Shown in pieces: positions 11,731-22,418 of a stretch of DNA of 64,000 bases (its first letter is position 1; the number at the start of each line of letters is the position of its first letter). This DNA is from Cudoniella acicularis. Its lineage: Eukaryota > Ascomycota > Leotiomycetes > Helotiales > Helotiaceae. The stretch lies in the NCBI GenBank assembly GCA_013054445.1, contig JAAMPI010000004.1, forward strand, positions 62,001 to 126,000, written 5' to 3'. The notes below the pieces were generated by a model, which saw only the letters and a program-made list of their open reading frames with translations, had not been told where the DNA came from and ran no database searches. Both the position numbers and the translations under genes were made by a program.

Positions 11731-12123
11731 CTAAAAAATATCTAAAATATCCAAAAGAAAACCCATTTCCCGTGCGGCCCAATTTCCCTTCTAATAGAGA
11801 AATTGGATCAGGAAATGGATCCGACAAACTCAAGTCATCAAGACAAACACTACATCGATTGCCTCTCGCCTGGTTTCTCTGGCAGAGAACACCCAGTAGG
11901 CCAGAGGCCCGGTGTCTATCTCCTAGAAACAAAAATCGCTTATTTGGTTATATATATGGAGTTGTTCGAACTGAGCGAGGTTTTGCCAATGGCTCCGGCA
12001 GCAATGAGGAGGGGTATCGATCTCACGTAGTGAAATTCGCTTACTCACTCTCTTGAAAGAGCCATCTGAGAACTTGGCCTCATCCTCGTTCAGATGACGT
12101 GGAGGAAGGGATTCAATTGCCAT
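11731..12123 (-). CDS. Possible three-exon small protein (67 residues), uncertain
   Basis: Exons 12049-12123, 11854-11922 and 11731-11790 join in frame. The product starts MAIESLPPRHLNEDEAKF, has REIDTGPLAYWVFSARE in the middle and ends REMGFLLDILDIF. The first intron has a good donor (GTGAGT) and ends TTTCTAG; the second has a weak donor (GTAGTG) and ends ATTAG. Both introns contain stops in the reading frame. I recognise no family. It is divergent from the BTB-like gene, 235 bp away. The model rests on splice logic and amino-acid composition alone. Confidence 0.3.
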
Positions 12124-12358
12124 AAATACGCCATATTCTAGGCTTCACAAGTTTGCTTCGGGCACATTCACCTTTTCCTCCCCTTGATAGGAGTCTCCCG
12201 TTGCTTATTTATACGCAGCTACTATTCTTCCTTTAACTCCTTCTTCCTAACCATCAACAGCCCACCCTCAACGTCAAACCTCCCAACACCACCCCCTTGA
12301 ATCTTGCGTTCCTTCTATCAAGTCCTCTAAAAAAAATAAACGTCATCATATCATCGCG

Positions 12359-13272
12359 ATGTCCTTTCTGGTCAGTACTTATATTCCAACACCCTTTCAT
12401 AGTCAACTTCTCACTTTGTCCACTAGGCCTCAACGACCGAGGAGATCGCCCCTCCGGGTACTGGTGATCTCACCGTCCAGGTTATCGAGTATGACATGGG
12501 TACCACCTCCACTAATGGCAACCACCCCGTCGGCCGCACTGCTGCTTTCCGTATCTCCTCTGTTCTCGCAGATAATAGTGACACCTTTCACGGAATGCTG
12601 AAAGGTGGTTTTCGAGAGAGCAAAGGAGAGAGCCCAATCCTTGATGAAGATACCGGTATTACCATTGCCAGCATCGAGGTCTGGTTCCGTGCATTGCACA
12701 AGACCCTCACGGATGATTCCTACGCTGTTCCCATTGAAGAGTTGTGGTACATGATCGAAGTCAGTTGCAAATACCTTTTTCGCCTGGAGAAACTGGAGAA
12801 GTGGTTCAAGACATATTGGGTGCGCCTGGACCAGAGGAACCTAGAGTACGATGAGTTGAGGCAGTTGCTGTACCCTTGCCAGGCATTCGATCATCCAGAG
12901 GCATTTGCGTATGTTTCGAGATGGCTCGCGCACGAGGGTGTTGGTCATATGGAGGAGTATAACCCAACGCACTACAATCACTTACATGTTCAAGGACGGG
13001 TCATTCGTAAGTCATCTCGCTACTCTTGAGAATGTTACAATAACAAGGTCAGCGTAGAGCAAATCAATGCTGCAAGAGGAAGCATGAGAATTAAGATCGC
13101 CGCTGCTATCTTCGACCCACTCAACAACTTCTGCAAGACTAACTGCGAAGCAAAGGAGAAGTCCATCTCAGCTTACATTGACGGAGTCAAGAAAACTGGC
13201 ATCTGGCCCATCAAGACCCAGCATAGAAAGTCGAACAAGGATGTCATCGACAGCCCAGGCTTTCTTAACTAG
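12359..13272 (+). CDS. BTB/POZ-like fungal protein, C-terminus cut by an in-frame stop
   Basis: Exons 12359-12370, 12427-13006 and 13058-13272 give 268 residues. The first exon encodes only four residues (MSFL); a micro-exon start is plausible because frame and splice sites agree. The N-terminal 110 residues resemble the fungal BTB-like fold: AAFRISSVLADNSDTFHGML then EVWFRALHKTL. A helical region follows (LWYMIEVSCKYLFRLEKLEK) and then RVIQQINAARG and a KTNCEAKEK segment. The frame stops with TAG at 13270-13272, yet the same frame continues with ACYICRLHFRGG, which looks like the Cys-x-x-Cys tail of this family. The gene may therefore be newly truncated. Such proteins are expanded in moulds; function unknown. 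Confidence 0.7.
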
Positions 13273-13332
13273 GAATGTGTCCAACCAGTCGGAGCGTGCT
13301 ATATTTGCAGGCTGCATTTTCGAGGAGGACAT
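13273..13332 (+). pseudogene. Decayed tail of the BTB-like gene
   Basis: Directly after the TAG at 13270, the same frame reads ECVQPVGACYICRLHFRGG up to another TAG at 13351. The CYIC pair fits the zinc-like C-terminal motif I associate with this family. One explanation is a CAG to TAG change at 13270; another is a missed intron ending at the CTTAACTAG acceptor-like string, although no good donor is visible upstream. Confidence 0.4.
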
Positions 13333-13375
13333 ATTGAGCAAGCGCGTGGGTAGAGTGGCTATGGAGAACGATGAT

Positions 13376-13467
13376 TCGGAATAAGCGCCTTTTGCAATAG
13401 CAGCAGGTAGTAGAGGTTAGGGGGAAAACGAAATCGGAATAAGCGCCTTTTGCAATGGCAGCAGGTA
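13376..13467. repeat. Two-copy direct repeat, about 34 bp units, 58 bp period
   Basis: The string starting tcggaataagcgccttttgc occurs at 13376 and again at 13434, extending through a shared cagcaggta. The copies differ at one visible base. It lies just past the damaged end of the BTB-like gene. Confidence 0.85.
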
Positions 13468-14209
13468 CTAAGTAGGTACTAGGTAGCATAGGTGGGGAAA
13501 AAACAAAGGCAAAGAAAGGCAAAGAACGCGTATGAGAGAAAGCTTGGCCCTTGGGCATAGTAAGCATTCCATTATCTGCGTCCAGCTGACCAGCTAGAGA
13601 ACTGATGGCTGCTCTGGCTTAGTCTTAGCTAGAAAGTAGAAAAATCAACCAAACAATTGAAAATCTTCCGAGCCTAAAAATTATCAAAGAGGTTTTGAAG
13701 AGAAGAGTTTGAGGTATTGCCAATTGCATCCGAAGAATAGTCGAGTGTAAACATACTCACCTTGCAGCATTCAGAGAGTGTTCACGTCCTGTAAACGCTT
13801 ATATTCTGTGCTCTTATTTCACGAGTCTTCTGTGAGCAAATATTGTATTTCAAGAACTAACTTGAGCGTCTGAAATAAAGACTGTGGGATGTTCCGAATA
13901 GCTTATGACAAACTATCTTTGCTTTCTTGATGAGCACTTGGTCATTTTGATGCTTAAAATTTTGCGACATCTTATCAACCTTGATGAGAATGTCTATTCC
14001 AAAACATCTCAACTCATCTTATCACCATCTAAATAGTACTACAATAATTTTTACTAAATGCATGCCAAAGATCATTGACTATCCAGCTTTTCCGTCCCAA
14101 CCCCAAAAATGCAAGCTAATACAAAAAGATTCCGCAAAAATGCCAGCCAAATGGCAACCATAAAAGATTCGTAACTTGGGGTATTGGTGATAATTTTCTG
14201 GATGAATTA
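13468..14209. other. Intergenic between convergent genes, no gene seen
   Basis: 742 bp of AT-rich sequence separate the ends of the BTB-like gene and the membrane-protein gene. No coding or RNA signal is seen. Confidence 0.5.
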
Positions 14210-15691
14210 TCATCTCGTAGCTGGAGACGGCACTTCGAAAGCAGGTACATGCTGCTCAGCACTAGCCATTGGAAGCGAAGATTCATCCCGAGTAGCAGTG
14301 TTGTCCACCAATCCTACCATCTGCTCACGTTGTTCAACAGCTTTCCATCCTCGATTGCCCTTCACAGCGTTGGCCTCAGCAGAATTAAGCCACTCATCCC
14401 ATTCAGGTGTCGTTGGAGCTGCGCCCATCTTTTTAAGCCAGCCAATTTTCTTCGTTTCTCGGATGGCATACCACATAGTTCGAGTGAAGCTGGCGCTGCC
14501 TTCTGTAGTTGCGCTTGAGCTCAAATGTGCGTGTTGTGCATCTTTGGGCGTAATGTCATTCCACTCGTAAATGGAAAGGTTCCAGAATTTGTCTTGAGTC
14601 ACGAGTGACGCCGTCCAGAAAGCACCATTAAGCACAATATAGGACGTGCCAATCGCGGCTTGCATTGGGAAATTGCAATTTCCAAGCAGAACTACAGATA
14701 CCATCAAGAGAAAAGTACCCAGGCCCACGAGTACACGATAGGCTTTTGTTCCCGCATAATACTGGCATTCTTCGGTTCCGGTATAGAGCTCACGTGCTAC
14801 ATTCTCATTGCACTTCACGATGAGGAAGGCTCCTTCTCGTGTACGAATAGCAACATCGCCATCAGGGACCTTCGAGTGGAACACGCGCCTTTTCAGAACT
14901 GGCGACCACCATGATGCATATCCGACAATCGACGAGACCAGAGAGATCGTTCCCAAAGCAACGCAAGCCGTACCGTCTTTAATCAATGCAGCCCATATGA
15001 ATAGGCCAATGGTAACGACACAAGAAAACACAGAGAGAACATTTAGTGGAGAGAAAGTTTCTGTGGGAATATGTGGTTTCGGATCTTTGTTAAGCGTGAG
15101 GGTCTGTTGGATCCTGTGCATGGTTGACTGGCGTTGCTGTAATTGGGTTGGTTCGGCATTTTCCAAGGTTCCTAAGTCAATACTTGTTGAACCAGCGGAT
15201 TTATCATTCGAAATGTTGGCAGATGTTGGTGAAGGGGCGCTTTTTTTTATCGTCTCTATGTTTGATTTCGTAAACTTTGAAGCCAAAGGCAGGCATGTCC
15301 TCGATGGGATGTATAATATTCGGAAAGAAGTTGAGAGTAGACACAAGTGTGCCATTATCTGGGGGTAAGAAGTTAGCAAATTGGGGCTTCTTTATTAAGT
15401 AATAAGAGGGGAATAATTTGGGCTTTTTCAGCGTAAAAGAGAAGGATTTAGAAAGAAAGTTATCTTACGAATGCCCACCACCGCAGATGGAAGTTGCGGC
15501 ATTCGAGTCGGACGGCTAGGCTTGAGGAGAGCTTGTGGAGCTGGTATGATTCGGGGAAGGAGACATGTCCACGACGAAGTCATAGCCTGAACATGCTCTT
15601 CCATTGAACTCTCTCCAATGACTGCCAGAAGAGACACAATATCGAGTCTCCACCCACTCCCCTCATCTCTCTGATCTTGGAACCAACCCAT
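14210..15691 (-). CDS. Conserved-looking four-helix membrane protein, frame broken in an A8 run
   Basis: Two exons (15469-15691 and 14210-15358) flank a 110 bp intron with a strong branch point (GCTAAC) and CAG acceptor. Exon 1 begins MGWFQDQRDEGSGWRLDIV and includes IGESSMEEHVQAMTSSWTC. Spliced in phase, exon 2 opens GTLVSTLNFFPNIIHPIED but then leaves the long downstream frame. The shift falls in eight As (plus-strand T8, 15241-15248); seven As would restore one frame of about 456 residues. The rest has four hydrophobic helices (for example VFSCVVTIGLFIWAAL and VLVGLGTFLLMVSVVLLG) and ends with a soluble tail. I recognise the type from other moulds but know no function. A shorter protein starting inside exon 2 would lose the conserved N-terminus. 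Confidence 0.75.
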
Positions 15692-16945
15692 CTTGTGATT
15701 CACGTTCGTGGGCGTTGCAGAAGTCTATGGGTATTTTCCAGCTTTGTGATGAGAAATTCCTCCTGTTGGAGCTTGAGGCTGCTCGTTGATGTCGATTTCT
15801 GGACGTTGAAATTCTGGAGGGGATCGATTCCGGCAGATTGATCTACACGCGCTATAAGTTGAAGACGAAGATTTTCTTCCCATGGCAGGAGAGGATAGTA
15901 GAGGCTTTATATGGGATTGTTTATGAACGGCTGCTGCCGCGCCTGGGAGGTGCAGGGCGGCAGGGAAAGCCAAAAGTCTGAACTTGTCAGCTTCATCCTA
16001 ACATTCTGCTTGGACCGCACTCGGTAAGCCCTAAAAGGCATGTCTGCTGAGATGTTTGGGGGGGGGAAAGAAATGACACTCTGCGATGATCCTTGACGCT
16101 GCCTGTTTGTTGCTGTCGTGCCAAGCGTCTGAGCCGCAAAGAGCGATTTAGATCTGCAACACGCGCATTAGGCCTGGCCTTGGAGAGCGCTTGACCTAGA
16201 CCTATGGGGTCGACTTTTTCGTATAAATTGGTGCAAACAACTTTCATACGATGTTATTTGTCATTCAGTATCCAGACACAAAAAGACACCGTGGCGCGAG
16301 GGGCGTACGAAAGGAGTGAAGCATTTGCATGGCAGTTAGAGAGTGCTGCAGTTTGAGGCATTCCGAGTATGGTGCCTGCAGATAGCCTGGCCCCAAAACA
16401 CATCAAGTTGTTGATGGGCGGATTTTCACCACAAACACAAGTCGAAGAGTTCCAAACCTAGCAAACGGCCCCTTCATACTGCATAGGCGCTGTGTAACGG
16501 TGGAGGCAAGGCGGGCAAGGTCAGCATAAACGGTACTGGCATTGGTGGGTATTGGGTTGACCACAGACCAGCTGCAGGCGAGGTGAGAGTGAGGATTGGA
16601 GAGCGGAGCAGATTATTTGCTAGGTAGACGAGAGACGAGGCTCAGGCATTATAGAGCCCTCAGAGTATTCTCTCGATCTTATAGAATAGCAATACCAGAA
16701 TCTAGATAGCCAAGGCGTACATAATGTTCAGCTCTGCTTGAATTCCAATAGCCTGGCAGAAACGCTAGGTGATTATGGTTTCATCTTTTGCACACATAGT
16801 GATCGTAAAATGCGTGTAAATCATAAATAGTTATCATGTCTCAAACCCCTGGTCCGAGCTTTTCCTAACGAAACTTCGCCCCAGTATTAGATACTCTATG
16901 GCTCATTATAGTTGGGCTAGGTTCGCCAAGCTTTAGAGTCAAAAC
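15692..16945. other. Intergenic, no gene seen (1.25 kb)
   Basis: This is the upstream region of the membrane-protein gene and the 3' side of the deaminase-like gene. A G8 run sits near 16060-16067. Leftward short frames (15725-15973, 15993-16247) lack family similarity. Confidence 0.5.
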
Positions 16946-18949
16946 TTAATGACGACCCGGTGCCGGTTCCCAACTTTGCAGCATTGGGCCGTATTCGTCA
17001 ACAATCCATTGACAAAATTCCTCCCAGCGCCGGGTCCATTCTTCTGTGACACTCGTCAACTGTTCTGGGTCCATACAACTGTGTTCCAAACTCCACTTTG
17101 CAAGCTGCTTCCAGCCGTGCAAACTCATCGATTCGGATCCAATCATAACCTGATAAAAATCATGAGACAAGGAAGACCTGCAGACATTAGTCCCGTGTAA
17201 CTTAAGGGGGAATATTTGTACATACTTGTAGAAGGTGGCATTATCACTATTAATTGTACAAGGTACATCGTTTGCTAGTAAAATGGGAAGATGGTGTCCA
17301 GCAATGACAGGTGTAAGTCCCAATATTTCGTTTGAGATCGGACACGATTCGATTGCGATTTTCCGTTCCTTGAAAATTTCCATGAGAAGGGGGTGTGTTG
17401 CAATAGCATAGCCGTGTCCAATACGTTTAGCATTTAGGAGGACAGCATCAAATAAATTGCCGTCAACCTTGCCGTCAACATCGAGAGTCTCGCCACAGTG
17501 AAAGAGAAATGGAATATCGATGTTTTCGCTCTTGCATTTCTTTTGAAAATTCAAAAACTCTGGCACGAAATGGTGGAGCTCGTTTCCCATTTCTTCATGG
17601 CCAACAAGATCGAACCCTATAAACAGGTTAGCTATATTTTCTCCTCTACTGAGTTTATAAACTCACCACACAGAAGAGTCTTGTATTTCTTCTTCAGCTC
17701 TAAACACTCATCCAACGCATCTTTTATCTGGTCCCTTTTGAATGATCGGGGCGTGCAATAGATAACTTTCATTCCCCCAAAATATTTGCCTTCTTTTTGA
17801 AGTTGTTCCAAGGTCATTTTTAGCTCGTCATCTATTATTTTCAAGATTCCTTCGTTCCCGATAGAGCTGGTTCCGTCATCTGTTTTGAGGGAATTTGTGC
17901 TCATGAAATTCGGTCGAACTTCAGCGTACTGAATGCTGTCCGCAACGAAATCTCGAATACATGCTCGAGTGTATGCTCGATATGCAGATTCGTAGGCGAA
18001 TAGCCCCTTCATCATTTGTGTACGATAATTGAACTTTTCCCATATTCTGAGAAAGGTTAGCGAGTACTGCAAAATTCGGCTAGAAGTTTTACCCGCGACT
18101 TGTCTGGTGAGTGCCATGAGCTTCCTCCTCTGATATCACCATCTTCCTCTCTAGCCAAGTCTCGGCTCCTGATGTTCCTTCCAGGATCTCCCCGTTCCCA
18201 ACATCAAGCTCAAATTGCTCTTGGAATTGCTTATATCTCATCCACCTATTGCAAACATAGTTCGGATGAAAAACGTCTCCCAATCCGACCTTGTGCTCCT
18301 TCCCATGAGCCTCTTTGACGTGTGTGGCCTCACGATAAGTCATCACCATGAATGATATTCTTGACGCGTCCAGATTCGCTTGACTCGTCAGAGGAAGCGT
18401 GCTTCGGATATACATTGCATCGATATCCCTTGCCTGTTGAATCAGGAATTTAGCCGGGAGGCAAGAATTGAAGTGTATGTGTAAGTGTGCTCCCTTTGGC
18501 ATCCGCTTTGCGACTTTCATGAGTTGGGTTTTGTTGATAAGGTCGACGTTACCCAAAAAGTGCTCCCCCTGGGTCCTCTTCCCCGTAGGGTGTCCATGAG
18601 CGTCATGTGATTTTCCGTATGTATTGTCGTAGTCATAGTTTCTGATTCTTCGAACAAGAGCAGCAGCATCCCTTTCAATTTTTGACGCTCCGGCGATCTC
18701 TTCAGCATCAAACGCCCTACTCCTCTCGATGGTCTGAAGCTCAGCGCGGGCATGGTTGTAAGCTACCGGGTCGTCAAATTCTCTTTTGGTGAAGGCAGCT
18801 TTCCAGTTGTCTTGAGATATAGTGCCAAGTCTTTCGGTGTGAGGCATCTTCTGAAGCCGTCTGGGTTCTTTCGAGAGAAAATGAGCTGAAGTCCTTCCCT
18901 CGAACTGCTCCTCGCCCTCTTTATCAACGGTTGAACACAGAACGCCCAT
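16946..18949 (-). CDS. Adenosine deaminase-related protein (ADGF/ADA2-like)
   Basis: Four exons (18093-18949, 17667-18046, 17226-17616, 16946-17177) join in frame to 619 residues. Amidohydrolase metal-site motifs are in order: GAHLHIHFN (H-x-H), then the substrate-site block LFHCGETLD, KRIGHGYA, and INSDNATFY near the end. These match the ADGF/CECR1 branch of adenosine deaminases, which turn adenosine to inosine. The last motif has Asn where classical deaminases have a second Asp (S-D-D), which may change activity. No clear signal peptide is seen (start MGVLCSTVDKEGEEQF), unlike secreted animal ADGFs, so it may be cytosolic. Family firm, activity on adenosine not certain. Confidence 0.88.
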
Positions 18950-19901
18950 CCCAATTCAGCCTACCCTAAAGAGGAGCTATGCCTGTGCTTGTGGCTCGAT
19001 TTTAAATAAGCGTATACTGAATCCAGGAGTTTTTTACATTCATAGTTGAGGCGCACAGCCAGATCGGAGTAGAGCGAGGGATATGTTTGTTCGTGCTTTT
19101 GGGGAGATGCCGGTACCTTGTTGCTCCGCCACTCTGCCACAGTGCGATCGCAGGCTGATTGGCCAAGACCGTCAGCACAACTGTGCCTTGATTTCCACTA
19201 TCAGCGTGGCTGATCGATACCCACCGAAGCGATGGGACGATGCTGTCGACAACCCTCCTGGGATTGCTGGGATTGAGTCTTGCTTTACCTACGAATGTCG
19301 TGTGTTGTCGGGAAGAATTATCTCATGTCTGAACACAACTAGCCAAAAAGCAGTGTGCTCGCTGGCAAATGCTGAAGCTTCAGCCAGGTTTCGGAAGAGA
19401 ATCTCGTCACGCAGCCTTGTAGGGAGCAGTCGTCGCACCGAGGCCCAGATAGGAGGCTACCCGTAAGGCAGAACTTAGAAAGAACTTCAGAGAAGGCGAG
19501 TCAGCGGGCCCATGACGTGCAGAGTTCCTAAGTGATGTTGTCTCGTGGGTCTCCTGCGCATTTGACGCCCTGGCGCAAAGTCCAAGCCTAAAAGGTTCAC
19601 CGTCGTGCAACCTCAAATGACGTCTGTAGCTCGCGACGTGGGGTAGAAATTTGAGGCGGTGAGAGTGCCAAACAATGACCTGAAAGGAGTCACAAGAACA
19701 AAATCTTACGTGCCTCTCTTGGGTTTTCTTGACTTTCGCTACTAGACCGTTCTCCATGTTGAAGGCCATCATGGTTGGGGAAATGGGTATAGTGTTTTAT
19801 TCTCTACTACGCCAATGAGTATCTTAATATGCTAATAACGCGCTCTAAAATCAACGATTACCACCTGCAGTTGTCTATTGCATATATTAACTTTTGTACG
19901 C
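18950..19901. other. Intergenic, possible small leftward ORF but no supported gene
   Basis: This lies upstream of the deaminase-like gene. A leftward frame starting at 19772 reads MMAFNMENGLVAKVKKTQER and reaches a good donor (GTAAGA) at about 19709, but I cannot place a convincing second exon. I treat it as unsupported. Confidence 0.4.
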
Positions 19902-21482
19902 CTAATCGTCAAACTTAATTCCCTTCTTGCCCTCAACATCAATGTATCCGCCTTTGTAGCTTCCTCTCTTCTTCTTATTCTTTTCCTTCGTGAATCCCTT
20001 TCCTTTTGTCACAATGAGATCTTCATGGGCCTTCTGAGCATAATCGTACGGAACGTAAGCGTTACTTGCCAGCCGCGCATCCACCTTTGTGTCCTTGGAA
20101 ATTCTTGAGAATGGGGCGTTTGACTTCTTAGCAGGCTTCAATGCCGGATCTGGTGGCAACGGTGGGGAGAGAGCTCGGGAGCTTTCTGCAGCAGAGTTCT
20201 TGCTAGACTTTCCCTTCTTTGGCTCATCCCCGGAGTCGCTCGACGAGGACGAGTCGGATGAGTCCAAAGACTCCGGGGACATCTTCTTTGGTGCATCAGA
20301 AAGTGTAGCGCTGGTATCTGATGTAACGATCTGCTTTTTGCTGAGCTCGTCGTCGGAATCGCTATCAGAGTCAGATTCGGAGGAAGAATCGGGTAAGGGA
20401 GTCTTTTTTGCGAGAGAGTTGGTAGATGAATCAGAATTGCTGCCAGAATCGGAACTAGAGGAAGAATCACTGTCTGAGGACTCGGCTGCTTTAGTAGCTT
20501 TCTTCGCCTTGGGAGATTCATTTCCAGAGCTTGAATCCGAATCAGATCCTGAGGATGAACTTGCGTTCTCTGGAGCTTTCTTTTGGACTTTTTTTGACTC
20601 GACGGCTTCTTCCTCTGATGATTCTGAATCGCTAGATGATGATGAGGAATCGCTCGAGGACGAAGACGAAGAAGCTACCACCTTGGGCTCCACCTTCAAC
20701 TTCTTGGTTTGTGGTGCCTCATCTTCTACGCTGGATTCAGATCCTGACGACGAATCGCTGGCAGAGGAGGCCTTTCGTTTCAAATTCTTGACCTTTGTCT
20801 TTGGTGAAATGGACTTGACAGCGGATGTTTCTTTCTCGTCGTCGGCATCGCTGTCGGAACTGCTCGAGGAGGCTGAGGACGAAGACGAAGATGAAGACGA
20901 TCTCTTGCTCGAAAACTTTTTGGTTGGTGGAGCATCCTGCATTTCCACATCGCTATCATCCTCACTACTGCTATCGCTGCTGCTTGATTCCAAGACCTTG
21001 GCCTTCGCCTTTTGCTGCTTTTCGGCCTTTGATGGCTTTGTTTCCTTCTGCAACTTGTTTGTGGGATTTGCTGCCTTCTCAGAATTCATACTCTGCTTAT
21101 GATCCTTCAACGCGAGCCACTCATTGTAAATTGTATCCAGTGAAGGTCCTCCTTTTGGAGTTCTCTCCGCCGCCTGGCCGCGACTCTGCCGTTCGGATTG
21201 AAAAGTTCGATTGGTGTTGATGAACTCATGTTCGGAAAGGAATGCGCCGATGAGGTCCAGAAATTGTGTAGTTGGAGCTGCCTTTGTAGATTCTCCAACA
21301 GCGCGTCGCTTGAGAAGATCCTTTGCCAGTTGCCTTTCCTGCTTGATTTTCGACTTATCTTGATTTTGTGATTTGGGCGCCATGGCTGATTTATCGATGG
21401 ACGGAAAGAGCCAGTCTGGTTGTTGCTTGGCAGAAGCGTTCTTCCGCTTCCCAATCTTTTGCAGGTTTGGATTCCCAGACAT
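19902..21482 (-). CDS. SRP40: Nopp140/Srp40-like nucleolar phosphoprotein
   Basis: A single exon encodes 526 residues. An N-terminal region with a LisH-like helix (TTQFLDLIGAFLSEHEF) comes first. The long middle alternates acidic Ser tracts (Ser/Asp/Glu, ideal casein kinase 2 sites) with Lys/Pro/Ala-rich spacers, as in Nopp140. The C-terminus is the conserved SRP40_C domain: PFSRISKDTKVDARLASNAY, then GSYKGGYIDVEGKKGIKFDD. The family chaperones box C/D and H/ACA snoRNPs between nucleolus and Cajal-like bodies and supports RNA polymerase I transcription. Another in-frame ATG (MAPKSQNQDKSK) lies about 31 codons in and could be the true start. A long antisense frame over the Ser tracts is a composition artefact. 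Confidence 0.92.
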   Translation of the reverse strand: MSGNPNLQKIGKRKNASAKQQPDWLFPSIDKSAMAPKSQNQDKSKIKQERQLAKDLLKRRAVGESTKAAPTTQFLDLIGAFLSEHEFINTNRTFQSERQSRGQAAERTPKGGPSLDTIYNEWLALKDHKQSMNSEKAANPTNKLQKETKPSKAEKQQKAKAKVLESSSSDSSSEDDSDVEMQDAPPTKKFSSKRSSSSSSSSSASSSSSDSDADDEKETSAVKSISPKTKVKNLKRKASSASDSSSGSESSVEDEAPQTKKLKVEPKVVASSSSSSSDSSSSSSDSESSEEEAVESKKVQKKAPENASSSSGSDSDSSSGNESPKAKKATKAAESSDSDSSSSSDSGSNSDSSTNSLAKKTPLPDSSSESDSDSDSDDELSKKQIVTSDTSATLSDAPKKMSPESLDSSDSSSSSDSGDEPKKGKSSKNSAAESSRALSPPLPPDPALKPAKKSNAPFSRISKDTKVDARLASNAYVPYDYAQKAHEDLIVTKGKGFTKEKNKKKRGSYKGGYIDVEGKKGIKFDD

Positions 21483-22418
21483 GCTCGGTTTTGCAACCGA
21501 TGTTGGTTGAGAAGTTGATCTTCAATGTTGAAGCTCACTTATCGCAGCAAAAAAAAAGTTGAAGAACCGGCAGGAACATTTCAAGCGAGCTTCCGGGGCT
21601 AATCCAATTTGGGCCTCATTTTAGGGCACGTGCGCATGCATCTCTAAGAATTAAGACGACTTTCAAACACAACACCATGCACAAGGTGAATATACTCAGA
21701 AGCCTGGGCATATTTGACTGAGAGCAATCTGTAAAGATTTGAGCAATACTAAATGACTGAGGTAGGTGGTTTTGCTTTGATAAACAAACATATTTTATTT
21801 TATTAAAATATCAAGAGGGTATTCTGCGCTTAAAATAATCAGCTGAGAAATAAAGGCTTCTTGGTCTGGGTGGGTTAAAAAAGCATGCTGCACATCAGTA
21901 GTACAAACTTCACATTTCAAATTAGCAACCAGAACCTTGGAACTTAGCTTGCGGGTGTAAAAATGGGAGCATACCGAGGTGAGATACCCAGTGATATTGA
22001 GCCTTATTCGAACAGCCCAAGATCATAAAAAGTAGAAAAGCATCCTTGAAACACAAAATACAAAAGTTGGTAGTATTGAATTTCCGAATACAGAATCACT
22101 CGTGAGCTTAAATTCTTTTACAAGATACCCGACAGTGTGCCACTTTTCTTTGATCCACCAGCTCGGGGAGAAGCTAAAAGAGCTGAGTTGCGGCCTCAGG
22201 CCGCAGAGCCCCATGAGGTCAACTGAATCTCGACTTCAGCATGCTGAAACGATAAATGCCATGGCAATGTCCACGACACATTGATATCAGACAGCTTCTA
22301 CGAAGGCACATAGCCATGAAGCTCGAGCGAATCGAGAAGCAAAACCCCATCTGTATTAGCACATAGATGACTGAACAGCGATTACCATTCGTACGCCGAG
22401 ACGACGTGGCTCCGCCAA
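21483..22418. promoter_or_regulatory. Divergent intergenic region, Srp40 / Sec3
   Basis: 936 bp lie between two outward-pointing start codons. No gene is seen. An AT-rich segment lies at 21770-21840. Confidence 0.5.

Noticed and set aside
19407..19772. 121-codon leftward frame starting MMAFNMENGLVAKVKK
   Set aside because: The start and a donor look reasonable but no second exon could be supported; the rest of the frame is low-information.
20089..21102. 337-codon plus-strand frame rich in Ser, Asp, Glu and Leu
   Set aside because: It is antisense to the Ser/Asp/Glu tracts of Srp40; codon structure of such tracts keeps the opposite strand open. The leftward frame has the conserved SRP40 C-terminal domain.
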